The notes: generated by a model from the letters alone, not told the origin. A stretch of DNA of 64,000 nucleotides from Leptospira bouyouniensis (GCF_004769525.1 NZ_RQFT01000008.1:248001-312000); one strand, 5' to 3'; counted from the first letter of the stretch, positions 9,796 to 18,811 are shown. Made by a program: numbers and translations.

Positions 9796-10266
9796 TTACA
9801 TCAGATATCGTTTCCCCAATTTGTCTCGTTGGTAAATATTGGCACCCATTCGAATGAGTAAGTCAGACAATTCACCTAATCCATCAAAACTATTGGCAAT
9901 ATGTAAGGCAGTCACTCCATTTGGGTCCGCTGCATTGGGATTAGCACCTGCATACAATAAAATTTCCACTGCTTCGATATTTCCAGTTTCTGTTGCCTTA
10001 TGAAGTGGAAACAAACCCATGTTATCTGGAGCATTTGGATTTAAACCCAACGCTAATAACCTTTTTAAAAAATAAAGATCTGATGTTTCTGAAACGGCGA
10101 TACCCAAAAGTAAAGCGGACTCAGTTAAACAATTTTTTTTAAGTTCCTCATCTGATAACAAAAGATCAAAACTATCTTTGTCATTACGTGTGATCGCGGA
10201 ACACAAACTGCGAAGTCTAATATTAGATTTAGATTTCAGAGCGAAATCGATAATGTTTTGTATCAT
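9796..10266 (-). CDS. Ankyrin-repeat protein
   Basis: This 156-residue cytoplasmic protein has three clear ankyrin repeats in its second half: MGLFPLHKATETGNIEAVEILLYAGANPN, then 'DPNGVTALHIANSFDGLGELSDLLIRMGAN' and the truncated start of another (DKLGKRYLM), each cited only in part here. Ankyrin repeats mediate protein-protein contacts. It begins 12 bases after the end of the AraC-type regulator on the same strand, so the two are probably co-transcribed and may work together, although no partner is evident. No signal peptide was seen. Confidence 0.88.
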   Translation of the reverse strand: MIQNIIDFALKSKSNIRLRSLCSAITRNDKDSFDLLLSDEELKKNCLTESALLLGIAVSETSDLYFLKRLLALGLNPNAPDNMGLFPLHKATETGNIEAVEILLYAGANPNAADPNGVTALHIANSFDGLGELSDLLIRMGANIYQRDKLGKRYLM

Positions 10267-10278
10267 GAGACCATCCTA

Positions 10279-11091
10279 TCATTTTTCATCTGAGTTCTGC
10301 TTGTAAAAATGAGACATTTTTTCATATTCTGCAAACCAATCTTTTGGAATACTACCCGAATTTCGTTTAAAATCATGGTTAAAATGAGACTGATCGGTGT
10401 ACTCAAAAATTTGAGCAAGGTCCGTCAGACGTAATTCTGGATTATTTGTTTGGTAATGTTCTGGATTGCGTACAAGAGTCAAAAGACGGTGCACTGAACG
10501 GTATTCGGAAGGATTAAGACCAACAACTTCTTGGAATTTTCGTTCCAATTGTTTACGTGAGATACCAAGTTTTTGTGCCAAAGGATTGATGGTTGTTTTT
10601 GGGTTCGTGAGGGCAAACAAAGCAAATCGTAAGTATGCTGGAATTTCAGATGGTGATCCCTCGAACGAATTTAAATAATACGTAAGGACATCTGTCAACT
10701 TACCTTCTTCTAAATGAGTATGCCAAAAAAGCTCTTCCAAACTTTCGTTCATCGGAATTTCCACAAACCGATTTTTAATTTCCAGACCGTTTTTTGAAAA
10801 CAAAGCAAACATTCCTGCAACATAAAACCGAATAGAAACTAAGTTGAGCTTGGATTTGGAGAAAACCCTCCACCTCCTAGTTTGTGGTCCAACTAGATGG
10901 GACTTTGGTAAAAAAAATTTTTCTCCTGATTCCGTTTCTACTTCTGGTGGATCTCCTAAATGAAATACCATCTCACACTCGTAAGATGGTATAATCCAAG
11001 GTAATTCATTAGCATTTACCTCCCGCCAAATCCAAAATTCTTTTACATATGATTCAAATTGGGTAGGAGGTTTTATAAATAAGATGTCCAC
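10279..11091 (-). CDS. AraC-family transcriptional regulator
   Basis: The 270-residue protein has an N-terminal sensor half resembling the DUF6597 group (VKEFWIWREVNANELPWIIPSYECEMVFHLGD in part) and a C-terminal AraC DNA-binding half from about residue 165. The first HTH is NPLAQKLGISRKQLERKFQEVVG followed by LNPSEYRSVHRL, and the second HTH is LTDLAQIFEYTDQSHFNHDFKRNSG with the family ending IPKDWFAEY. The ligand is unknown. It is likely co-transcribed with the ankyrin gene downstream. It ends near, but is not obviously linked to, the copper operon upstream on the same strand. Confidence 0.92.
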   Translation of the reverse strand: MDILFIKPPTQFESYVKEFWIWREVNANELPWIIPSYECEMVFHLGDPPEVETESGEKFFLPKSHLVGPQTRRWRVFSKSKLNLVSIRFYVAGMFALFSKNGLEIKNRFVEIPMNESLEELFWHTHLEEGKLTDVLTYYLNSFEGSPSEIPAYLRFALFALTNPKTTINPLAQKLGISRKQLERKFQEVVGLNPSEYRSVHRLLTLVRNPEHYQTNNPELRLTDLAQIFEYTDQSHFNHDFKRNSGSIPKDWFAEYEKMSHFYKQNSDEK

Positions 11092-11128
11092 AGATTGTTT
11101 TCTTATATCCTAAGCGGTTTCCATTTTT

Positions 11129-13351
11129 TTATTTCCATCGACTCATCCGAAGAGCATTGAATACTACAGAGATCGAACTAAACGCCATAGCCGCTCCACT
11201 CACCCATGGCGCAAGTAGCCCTGAAGCGGCAATGGGAATTCCAAGTAAGTTGTATCCAAGCGCCCATCCAAAATTTTGTCTGATGTTTAGCACTGTATCT
11301 TTCCCGATTCGGATAAGGTCGACAATCCTTTGGATCTCACCATTGACAAGTACCACATCGGCAGTACTTATAGCAATATCAGATCCACCACCCATCGCAA
11401 TCCCTACATCGGCGGATGCAAGGGCAGGTGCATCGTTAATCCCATCACCCACCATCGCAGAATGACTACTCTCACCTTTGAGTTGTTTGATGATCTTTGA
11501 TTTTTCCTCAGGTTGTAAACTCGAATATACAGAACTAATACCCACTAGTTTTGCGACTTTGTTGGCAACAACCGAATTATCTCCTGTGAGTAAAATTGGT
11601 TCAACACCAATATTTTTTAGTTCTTGGATCGCATTTTTAGAAGTCTCTCGGATTTGGTCTTCAATCCGGAAAACAATCATCCCTTCTAGGTTCCCACGTA
11701 TTCCAACAAATACTAAACTCACACCTTCTAGTATCCAACCTTCAACACTACTTCTAATTGTTTCAGGGACATTAAATCCATTCTCTTCAACAAACGATTG
11801 TTTACCGGCAATGTAAAAATTCCCGTCAAGTTCTGTTTGGATTCCACCACCTGGAGAAGTAATCGTTTTGACCATCCCAACACTACTTGAGTGATAATGA
11901 TTTTCTTTTCCAAACGACAGGATAGCTTTGGCCAAAGGGTGATCGGAAGTTTCTTCCATTGCCAATACATGACCAAACACAATGGCTCTTTTTTCATCTG
12001 AGATACCAGTCGCCAGAACATCAGTTACTTTCGGTTTCCCTTCTGTCAATGTCCCTGTTTTGTCAAAGAAAACCATATTGATTTTTGAAACAGATTCTAA
12101 GGCTTCTGCACTGCGAAAGAGTACCCCTCGTTTTGCTGCCCTACCCGTGCCCACAAGGAGAGAGATAGGTGTGGCAAGGCCAAGCGCACATGGACACGCA
12201 ATCACAAGGATCGCGATACTTGTTTCGATGGCAGCATTCAACTCACCCGGTGCTAACAAAAAATACCATACGAGAAAATCCAAAACACTAATGGCTATCA
12301 CAACGGGCACAAAGTAAGCTGAAATTTGGTCAGCGATCCTTTGGATTGGAGCTTTGGTTCCTAGAGATTCTTCAACAGATTTGATAATATGAGATAAGGT
12401 TGTATCATTTCCCACTTTCATCGCTTTTACGATGAGAGATCCATTCCCATTCACTGTTCCACCGAGAATTTTATCACCGATCTTTTTTTCAACGGGCATA
12501 CTTTCACCAGTTAACATAGATTCATCGGCGAAACTTTCTCCTTCGGTGACAATTCCATCCATTGGAAATCGTTCTAAGGCTTTTACGAGAACCAAATCTC
12601 CTTGTTTTAGGTATTCATTGGGAACTTCTGTCCATATCCCATTTGATTGTACGGTCGCAGTTTCAGGACGAAGTGTAAGCAGGGCTTTGATACCATCACT
12701 ACTTTTCCCTTTTGCCATATGTTCAATCCACTTCCCACCTAAGATGAAGGTAATGAGAACTGCTGATGTTTCAAAATACAAATCCTTACCAAAGATACTG
12801 TATCCATAAGCCGCTGTTGTTCCAATTACCACAAGTACATCCATATTGGCAGTTCCATTGCGAAGGGCTCGGTAAGCCGATTGGTAAAATGGAAATCCGA
12901 TTATAAACTGAACAGGTGTTGCAAGGATCATCTGAACCCATCGGTCCATCAGAATATGTGGCATGGGTAGGAAGGATAAAAATTGGAAATGTGTCACCAT
13001 TCCATAAAACAAAGGGAGAGAAAACAATGCAGAAAGGATAAATCGAATTTTTAATACTCGAATGTGATCTTTCTGTTTTTTTTCGGTTTCTGATTGTTTG
13101 TTAGGATCATGTTCAGTGGCACTATAACCAAGAGACTCAACTGTATTTAATAAGGAATCAACTGTCACAGATTCATCAGATCTTAAAAACACAGACTCCC
13201 TTGCAAAATTGACTCGGACATCTGAAACACCAGCTAATTTGGAAAGACCCTTCTCTATCCGAAGGGCACAATTGGCACATGTCATTCCAAAAAGATCTAA
13301 CGTGCGTTCCGTTAGTTTATTTGACGTTTCCAAGGGTATATCCATCCTCAC
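11129..13351 (-). CDS. copA: Copper-exporting P1B-type ATPase CopA
   Basis: It pumps Cu(I) out of the cytoplasm. The 740-residue protein has one N-terminal HMA domain (GMTCANC, Cys25 and Cys28), the A-domain TGES at 281-284, the transmembrane CPC metal site at 386-388, the phosphorylated Asp430 in DKTGT, and GDGINDAPAL near the C-terminus. The last membrane helices carry the Cu(I)-ATPase signatures YNLLGIPIAA and MAFSSISVVFNALR. Its ATG (13351) lies inside the end of the CopZ-like gene (overlap 13317-13351). It is the last gene of an operon read from a CueR-type promoter. Confidence 0.96.
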   Translation of the reverse strand: MRMDIPLETSNKLTERTLDLFGMTCANCALRIEKGLSKLAGVSDVRVNFARESVFLRSDESVTVDSLLNTVESLGYSATEHDPNKQSETEKKQKDHIRVLKIRFILSALFSLPLFYGMVTHFQFLSFLPMPHILMDRWVQMILATPVQFIIGFPFYQSAYRALRNGTANMDVLVVIGTTAAYGYSIFGKDLYFETSAVLITFILGGKWIEHMAKGKSSDGIKALLTLRPETATVQSNGIWTEVPNEYLKQGDLVLVKALERFPMDGIVTEGESFADESMLTGESMPVEKKIGDKILGGTVNGNGSLIVKAMKVGNDTTLSHIIKSVEESLGTKAPIQRIADQISAYFVPVVIAISVLDFLVWYFLLAPGELNAAIETSIAILVIACPCALGLATPISLLVGTGRAAKRGVLFRSAEALESVSKINMVFFDKTGTLTEGKPKVTDVLATGISDEKRAIVFGHVLAMEETSDHPLAKAILSFGKENHYHSSSVGMVKTITSPGGGIQTELDGNFYIAGKQSFVEENGFNVPETIRSSVEGWILEGVSLVFVGIRGNLEGMIVFRIEDQIRETSKNAIQELKNIGVEPILLTGDNSVVANKVAKLVGISSVYSSLQPEEKSKIIKQLKGESSHSAMVGDGINDAPALASADVGIAMGGGSDIAISTADVVLVNGEIQRIVDLIRIGKDTVLNIRQNFGWALGYNLLGIPIAASGLLAPWVSGAAMAFSSISVVFNALRMSRWK

Positions 13352-13520
13352 TCAAACGGTTTTTGAGTGCTTCCAACTCTTCTTCCGTTAAAGTTTCGTT
13401 CACACTCACCATTTCTGCATCAACATCGGCTATCGCTTGTTTGCCATTCTCTGCAAAAATTTTTTCCACTGTTTTTTTGCAATGTGTACAAGTCATTCCT
13501 TCGATTTCATAATTAACCAT
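13317..13520 (-). CDS. copZ: CopZ-like copper chaperone (HMA domain)
   Basis: This 67-residue protein is a single heavy-metal-associated domain. MTCTHC (Cys11 and Cys14) is the Cu(I)-binding loop, and the beta-alpha-beta pattern follows through ADVDAEMVSVNETLT. Such chaperones carry Cu(I) to CopA. The gene overlaps both neighbours: its start overlaps the end of the upstream periplasmic-protein gene by 8 bases and its end overlaps the start of copA by 35 bases. This packing supports one polycistronic mRNA. The symbol is by function and context, not by close sequence match. Confidence 0.88.
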   Translation of the reverse strand: MVNYEIEGMTCTHCKKTVEKIFAENGKQAIADVDAEMVSVNETLTEEELEALKNRLSEDGYTLGNVK

Positions 13521-13938
13521 GATGATGCTCCTTTTTTTCTTCTTTCATCTCACCTAACGGTAATTTGTATTTTACTTCTGCGCCTTTTTGTCCTTTCCAA
13601 ACTGGTTTCAAAAGTAAATCTCCAGTTTCTAAGGATGCTCCTTTCGGCAATTCACAATAAAAATGATCTGGATGGCCAGAACACTTCAACCTGACTTCTT
13701 TGCCAGCATTCACAATGGTAGCACTGACATTGGAATTTTTGGAAGTAGGATTTTCAAAATTGATATCCAAAAGATACACCTTAAATCCTTGGTCTTTGTA
13801 AGCCAACACTTCCGTATGAAATGCTCCCGGCATTCGGATCACTCCTCCATTCGGTCCTGGTTTGTGTTCCCCATGCGCCAGTATTGGCTGGATGCTTAGC
13901 AATACCGAAAAAACTAGGATTCCTATTGAATTTTTCAT
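13513..13938 (-). CDS. Secreted copper-operon protein with His-rich tail
   Basis: The 141-residue product has a signal peptide (residues 1-21, ending ILAHG) and is probably periplasmic. The mature protein begins HGEHKPGPNGG and ends KEEKKEHHHG, so both termini hold potential metal-binding His; two Cys lie at KCSGHPDHFYCELP. I cannot name the family. It is the first gene of the CueR-controlled operon, so a role in periplasmic copper binding or resistance is inferred. The start is well placed: AAAGGAG lies about 10 bases upstream of ATG 13938. Confidence 0.82.
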   Translation of the reverse strand: MKNSIGILVFSVLLSIQPILAHGEHKPGPNGGVIRMPGAFHTEVLAYKDQGFKVYLLDINFENPTSKNSNVSATIVNAGKEVRLKCSGHPDHFYCELPKGASLETGDLLLKPVWKGQKGAEVKYKLPLGEMKEEKKEHHHG

Positions 13939-13973
13939 TGTTTTCTATTAACTCCTTTGTTAATCTTAAATCC

Positions 13974-14004
13974 AGTCTAAACCTTCCAATCATTGGAAGG
14001 TCAA
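13974..14004 (-). promoter_or_regulatory. CueR-type promoter and operator of the copper operon
   Basis: Read on the minus strand: -35 TTGACC (complement of 13999-14004), a 19-base spacer (13980-13998), and -10 TAGACT (complement of 13974-13979). An inverted repeat with arms ACCTTCCAAT and ATTGGAAGGT around one central base spans 13981-14001, lying in the spacer and overlapping the -35 element. The over-long 19-base spacer is the hallmark of MerR-family promoters, and the sequence is close to the known E. coli copA promoter as I recall it. The expected transcript start lies about 30 bases before ATG 13938. Confidence 0.93.
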
Positions 14005-14067
14005 TAGGCGATTTCTTTTTTTTACCTTTTTTTATGTTTTTTTTTAAAAATTTTTGGAGGCAAAGAT

Positions 14068-14460
14068 TTGAATATTGGAGAACTTTCGAAGTCTTCTGGA
14101 GTCAATGCAAAGCTCATTCGTCATTATGAAAGTATTGGCCTCATTCCAGAAACCAGGAGAAATGAAAATGGTTATCGGATGTATTCGGAAGACGATGTTC
14201 ACTTTGTACGATTTATCAAACGATCAAGGGAGCTTGGATTTTCTCTAGAGGACATTAAAAGTTTGATAGGACTTTGGAAAAATAAATCGAGGAGTAGCAA
14301 ACAAGTAAAACAACTCGCCGAAAAACACCTAGAGGAACTCAATTTAAAATTAAAACAAATCAAAGATATGGCAGATACTTTAAAACATTTGGTTCACAAT
14401 TGTCATGGAGACCATAGACCAGATTGTCCGATTCTTAAAAAACTTGAAACGGAAACGTAA
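14068..14460 (+). CDS. cueR: CueR-like Cu(I)-responsive MerR-family regulator
   Basis: MerR activators bind a stretched promoter and untwist it when metal is bound. The 130-residue protein has the winged HTH (MNIGELSKSSGVNAKLIRHYE, then GLIPETRRNENGYRMYSEDDV) and a dimerisation helix. The metal loop has Cys112 and Cys120 (CHGDHRPDC, C-x7-C), and Ser77 marks a monovalent-ion sensor, exactly as in E. coli CueR numbering. It starts at TTG 14068 with GGAGG at 14056-14060, 7 bases upstream. It is divergent from the copper operon, which it very likely activates. Confidence 0.93.
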   Translation: MNIGELSKSSGVNAKLIRHYESIGLIPETRRNENGYRMYSEDDVHFVRFIKRSRELGFSLEDIKSLIGLWKNKSRSSKQVKQLAEKHLEELNLKLKQIKDMADTLKHLVHNCHGDHRPDCPILKKLETET

Positions 14461-14465
14461 CTAAG

Positions 14466-15584
14466 TTATTCCAACATCTTTTTGATTTTGTCTGCCACCA
14501 ATCGGTTTGCTTTTTCATTATAATGAATGTCTTCTTTTTGCAACAATTGTTTTTCTGTCCGAAAAACAGAGCGTAAATCAATGAACTTTAAATTATATTC
14601 TTTTGTGATCGATTGTAATTCCAAAACAAATTCTGAATCACCTTCTAACCAGTGTTTCTCCATTGGAAATCCAATTCGTTCATAGATTTGATAACGAGCT
14701 GGATCAAATTCTACATCAAGTGGGATATAAACAATTGTAAGTTTTTTTTGGTTTTTGGAGACTTCTTCATACAATTGATCAAACACACGTTTCCATCGGA
14801 GATAGTTTTGAATGGAAACTGATTTTACATCCAATGATTGTTTAAAGTAGTTTGGACTAATGGAAAATAAGGTAAGAAAAGTTAAGAAGTTTTCATTCCC
14901 AACTTCTACTTCGTCCTTTTTAGATTTTGGAAAGTGTTTGTTATATTCTATATTCGCATACTTTTGAATTTCTTCTTCCATTCGCAATTGGACAGAATCA
15001 AAGTATTTTTTTTTAAGATCCAACCTAGTATACTCTGGAAGAATATAAGAGAGTAAACGAACGTACCATTTTTGTTTGTCAACAAAATGAATATAGTCAG
15101 GCGTATCTCCTATTTCATAGATATCATTCCCATACACAACTAGATACACCTGATCAAATGGAATTTCACCTTTGATTTTTTGGAAGATAGCAATTTCGTT
15201 ATCAATGGTAAAACCTGGCATACTCACATTGGTCCACTGACAAATTGTTTCCCTGTTTAAAATTTCAGAGAATGTATCCTGCCAAAAAATTCCGGAACCA
15301 AAAGTTTGTGAATCACCTAATAACAAAAAATGGCATGAGGCATTTTCTTTTAAACTGGATTCTCGGATTCCAAATTTCCCTATTTTACCAGGTTCTGGTT
15401 CACCACTGCGAAAAAAAGGGATGGTCTGATTTGGCGGGTAATGGAAATAACCATAAGGAAGTTTGTACTGGAAATAATTTTGATCCAACCACCTTAATAC
15501 AAATGAAATACCAAATAAAATAAATACGACAATGCTTACTTTTTGGAAAACACTCCAATTTGAATTGAATCTTACTTTTTTCAT
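14466..15584 (-). CDS. Membrane-anchored SGNH/GDSL-type hydrolase
   Basis: An esterase- or acetyl-transfer-type SGNH fold protein. From ATG 15584 (MKKVRFNSNWSVF) it has 372 residues, with one N-terminal membrane segment (SIVVFILFGISFVLRWL) and an exported domain. Block I is LLLGDSQTFGSG with the nucleophile Ser; a YGNDIYEIGD block resembles the Asn-containing block; DIHYNEKANRLVAD supplies the Asp-x-x-His pair. The frame continues up to an ATG at 15632, whose CATG is shared with the divergent gene; the later start gives a more normal signal-anchor. The substrate could be a surface polysaccharide (inference from the neighbour). Confidence 0.8.
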   Translation of the reverse strand: MKKVRFNSNWSVFQKVSIVVFILFGISFVLRWLDQNYFQYKLPYGYFHYPPNQTIPFFRSGEPEPGKIGKFGIRESSLKENASCHFLLLGDSQTFGSGIFWQDTFSEILNRETICQWTNVSMPGFTIDNEIAIFQKIKGEIPFDQVYLVVYGNDIYEIGDTPDYIHFVDKQKWYVRLLSYILPEYTRLDLKKKYFDSVQLRMEEEIQKYANIEYNKHFPKSKKDEVEVGNENFLTFLTLFSISPNYFKQSLDVKSVSIQNYLRWKRVFDQLYEEVSKNQKKLTIVYIPLDVEFDPARYQIYERIGFPMEKHWLEGDSEFVLELQSITKEYNLKFIDLRSVFRTEKQLLQKEDIHYNEKANRLVADKIKKMLE

Positions 15585-15630
15585 TGATGTTGTTTGGAAT
15601 GAATCCAAACTATGATAGTTTATATAAGAC

Positions 15631-17058
15631 ATGATCCAATCAAAAAAAGCAATAGGTTTCTTTTATGGAGTTGGTTTTTTAACCTTCTCCTTTCTTTTGT
15701 TTAAAACAATCAATGTCGTATCATTTTCTGATTTTGCCTTATTCGAATGGCAACTCAAACAAATCATCCAAGGTTCTTTAGAACTTCCTTATCAGTTTTT
15801 AAAATCAGACCCAAGTTTAGAGTTTTATCCCCTCCCTAATGTTTTTTTTCATCTATCTGGCACAAAAATTACTTCTACTTTTCCAAATTTATATCCAATC
15901 TTATTTTCCCCAATTTATGTCCTTCTAGGAAAGATTGGAATTCAGATCACACAATTTGTTCTTTTTTTCCTTTCCATTTGGATGTTTTACCAAATCAAAC
16001 GAGACCATTTATCAACCGTATTACTTTTGTTTGGTTCCTCAATTCCAATTTACATTGGTTTAGTGCATGATACGATTCTAATATTTTTCTTGGAAATCTG
16101 TATATTCTATTGTCTTCATAAAAAACTCATTCCTTTGGCATCAGTTTTGAGTGTGAGTTTGGTATGGATACGACCAGAAGTTGTATTTGTATTTTGTTTA
16201 TTCCCTTTTTATTTCGAGTGGAAACAAATTTGGAAACAATTTTTCCTATGGTCTGCATTGTTTGGTATTTCTTTTGTATGTGTGAATTATATTTCTTTTG
16301 GTACCGTTTTCCCACTTAGGTTAGTGAAAAATTCTACCGTTGTTTGGAAACCAGAAGTGATTTTGTATTTGTTTCGTTTATTACTGGAACAAATTCCCAT
16401 TTTTACATTATTTATATTATTGTGTTTGCTCAGGTCGTTTGAGAAAAGAGTTTCGGTCCATTCTTTACTATTGTTGTTCATCACATGTTTAATATTGATA
16501 TTATCGCCTAACACAGGCGGCCATAATACTCCAAGGTATCTATATTTTTTAGTTCCATTCTATTTGTTTTCCATCCAATTGATACTGAAAGAAAATTACA
16601 TTTCAGAAAAACTTTGGACCTTTGTCTTATCGATGATCATATTGTTTTCCCTTTACCAATTCAATTCCCAAATGAAAGAACTCATTAAAATTTCCAAGTT
16701 CCAATCCAATACACTATTAGCTTTGTCTAAAATCCCAAATGATACACTAGTATTCAATAATTCAGATTTTTCTTTTGTTGCACTCCCTCTCTTGGAACAA
16801 AACAAAAACTTGGTTTTACTCCGTAAAAATCCCGACAAGTCACAATTAAGCAGTTTTTTATCCAAGAACCAAATCCATTCCTTTGTTTTCGTTGAATTAC
16901 CTCCTTCTACCATCCCAATTCCGAATCCATTAATCATTCCCAATTGTAAATCAAATTGCCAATACAATGGTATCAAAACAGATCCACTACCAAATGCAAT
17001 GTTACCGATCGTCACCACAAGTTACAGTCGTTCGAATGACTCGGAAACAAATTTCTGA
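15631..17058 (+). CDS. Polytopic membrane protein, glycosyltransferase-like (LA_3751/LA_3752 type)
   Basis: This 475-residue protein has about ten hydrophobic segments between residues 8 and 350 and a soluble C-terminal part of about 110 residues with two or three Cys (PNCKSNCQYNG). It resembles Leptospira membrane proteins described as putative glycosyltransferases of the LA_3751/LA_3752 family; the catalytic signature is not one I can point to, so the activity is inference. It is divergent from the SGNH hydrolase, and the pair could modify a cell-surface glycan. The start ATG 15631 overlaps the possible longer start of the SGNH gene. Confidence 0.65.
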   Translation: MIQSKKAIGFFYGVGFLTFSFLLFKTINVVSFSDFALFEWQLKQIIQGSLELPYQFLKSDPSLEFYPLPNVFFHLSGTKITSTFPNLYPILFSPIYVLLGKIGIQITQFVLFFLSIWMFYQIKRDHLSTVLLLFGSSIPIYIGLVHDTILIFFLEICIFYCLHKKLIPLASVLSVSLVWIRPEVVFVFCLFPFYFEWKQIWKQFFLWSALFGISFVCVNYISFGTVFPLRLVKNSTVVWKPEVILYLFRLLLEQIPIFTLFILLCLLRSFEKRVSVHSLLLLFITCLILILSPNTGGHNTPRYLYFLVPFYLFSIQLILKENYISEKLWTFVLSMIILFSLYQFNSQMKELIKISKFQSNTLLALSKIPNDTLVFNNSDFSFVALPLLEQNKNLVLLRKNPDKSQLSSFLSKNQIHSFVFVELPPSTIPIPNPLIIPNCKSNCQYNGIKTDPLPNAMLPIVTTSYSRSNDSETNF

Positions 17059-17103
17059 CTTGATTTATCAAAAGAGACTGAATACAATTTAAGCGGTAAA
17101 AAT

Positions 17104-18024
17104 ATGACTCAATCCAATCAATGCCCAAGCTGCGGAAGCACCAATATTTATCGAGAATCAGCATCTATTTATCGGTGCTCCGATTGTTTCGACAAACTGC
17201 CGTCAGCTGCTATATACAACACACCACCACCAAAAGTTTACGGTACAAAACAAAATTCGGATTCATTTTCACTGACAAAATATAAATATATACTCATTGC
17301 AGTCGTCGTTGGATGGATGGCTTTTGGTAGTATTATTACCGCTTTATTTCAATCCAATCTACTCAATGTTTCAAACATACAAGAAGAGGAGAACCAGTCC
17401 GTTGCCATCGATCCAAACTTAAACGTTGTCGAAATTTACCCTGAAGGTGAGTTTTATTACGTAAATGGATTCCCTGATAGCATAGGGAATACTTATTTCG
17501 TTGGAACATTTACAAATAGAAGTGGATCATCCTTACTCATGCCAAAATTCACTGTCACCTTGCTAAGTGAAGATGGAACTTCATTAGGTTCGAGCGAAGG
17601 ATATGGAGAAAAAAATATAATCGCAAATGATGAAACAGTAAGTTTTGAAGTTTTATGGTCGGCAATTCCTAAATATGACCATTATGAAATTACCGCTTCT
17701 GCAACAACTTACCAAGGAGATTTATCACGTCCTAATTTTAGTTTAAATTCTATCCAACTTAAAAAAATCAAAAACAAAGGTACTATCCTCTCAGGAAAAA
17801 TCATAAACGAAGGTACAACCATAGCTAATTTTACAAGAATCAAATGTCTCATCATCGGTGCAGAAAATAAGGTGATCGACTATGCTACTTTTGTTTTAGA
17901 AAAGGAAGATTTTTTGCCAAAGGAAACACAGCCCTTCTCCTTTGAATTTTATCGTACGAGAGAGTTTCCATCATTGTATTATTGTGAAACCGATGGGATT
18001 AATAAAGAATCAAGTGCAAACTAA
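17104..18024 (+). CDS. Zinc-ribbon membrane protein with an extracytoplasmic beta domain
   Basis: A 306-residue protein: residues 1-30 form a four-Cys zinc ribbon (CPSCGS then YRCSDC), residues 58-78 a single membrane helix (YILIAVVVGWMAFGSIITAL), and the rest an extracytoplasmic region with two related beta-sandwich-like segments (GNTYFVGTFTNRSGSSL and GTILSGKIINEGTTIANF) of the FxLYD type. No catalytic motif is visible. The zinc ribbon would lie in the cytoplasm. The function is unknown. It overlaps the end of the next, convergent gene by 4 bases. Confidence 0.75.
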   Translation: MTQSNQCPSCGSTNIYRESASIYRCSDCFDKLPSAAIYNTPPPKVYGTKQNSDSFSLTKYKYILIAVVVGWMAFGSIITALFQSNLLNVSNIQEEENQSVAIDPNLNVVEIYPEGEFYYVNGFPDSIGNTYFVGTFTNRSGSSLLMPKFTVTLLSEDGTSLGSSEGYGEKNIIANDETVSFEVLWSAIPKYDHYEITASATTYQGDLSRPNFSLNSIQLKKIKNKGTILSGKIINEGTTIANFTRIKCLIIGAENKVIDYATFVLEKEDFLPKETQPFSFEFYRTREFPSLYYCETDGINKESSAN

Positions 18025-18326
18025 TTCCATTGTTTGTGCAAAACCTGATAAAAATTTTCTATCGATTTATCTAAATTGTGTGAGCGCCAGTACGGATTGT
18101 TCTCTAGAGAAATTTGTACATGTTTGACAACACTTCTGATAAAACTTGTTCGATCAATCTTTGATCCTTTTTCAAGTTTTTCAAAACTAGTTTGCCTTGC
18201 AGATAGTTCCTTTTTCAAAGCTGAAGAGATCACAAATACGGCATCCTCCGTTGTTAGGCGATGCTCCATCACCAATAACTCAGCAGCTTCTTTGATTAAT
18301 TTCAGTTGGCGATCACTAACAGACAT
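18021..18326 (-). CDS. Hypothetical helical protein
   Basis: About 101 residues from ATG 18326 (MSVSDRQLKLIKEAAELL); a TTG at 18365 would add 13 residues. It is charged and largely helical, without Cys, signal peptide or membrane segment. I do not recognise the family. It converges with the zinc-ribbon gene and diverges from the STAS gene 60 bases away, so it might belong to the same regulatory module, but nothing in the sequence proves this. No good Shine-Dalgarno is visible before ATG 18326. Confidence 0.55.
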   Translation of the reverse strand: MSVSDRQLKLIKEAAELLVMEHRLTTEDAVFVISSALKKELSARQTSFEKLEKGSKIDRTSFIRSVVKHVQISLENNPYWRSHNLDKSIENFYQVLHKQWN

Positions 18327-18385
18327 AGGAAGATCTATTTCATAGAAAAGAATCCTAAAAAACAAGACAGAATTTCAAATTTGAT

Positions 18386-18718
18386 ATGAAAAATTCTTTC
18401 AAAAATATCTATACGAATCAAAAAGAGAAAACATTGGCTGTTGTGATTAAAATCAAAAACGAAGACATTTCCTTCGATGGATTGAGTGGATTTCGAGATA
18501 GGATTATGTCTACGATCCAAAACAGCAAAGAAGACGTTCAACTTGATTTCACGGAGATCACAATGTCTTTAGATAGTGCTACCATCGGCGAATTAATGAA
18601 ATACCATGCAGCACTTGAATCACAAAACCTTCAGTTAAAAATCTCAGGAGTCAACAAACTGATCCGAACGGTTTTTCGTTTGAACAAACTTGACACAATC
18701 CTCCACTTAATAGATTAA
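18386..18718 (+). CDS. STAS-domain protein (anti-sigma antagonist-like)
   Basis: The 110-residue protein is a single STAS domain. It has the strand VQLDFTEITM, the phospho-acceptor loop with Ser in SLDSATIGEL, and LKISGVNKLIRTVFRLNKLD, which fits 'l.l.g....v..vf....ld' of the family. STAS proteins such as SpoIIAA are switched by serine phosphorylation in partner-switching pathways. No kinase or phosphatase partner is adjacent; a histidine-kinase remnant lies downstream on the other strand. Start ATG 18386 follows the divergent gene directly. Confidence 0.85.
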   Translation: MKNSFKNIYTNQKEKTLAVVIKIKNEDISFDGLSGFRDRIMSTIQNSKEDVQLDFTEITMSLDSATIGELMKYHAALESQNLQLKISGVNKLIRTVFRLNKLDTILHLID

Positions 18719-18811
18719 ATTCAGTACCTATACGCATTAAATCCAATCCCTTAGTTTCATTATGAAACTTCCTTTGTTTCAAGAATTCCATTCTATACGT
18801 CCCATTCTTGT

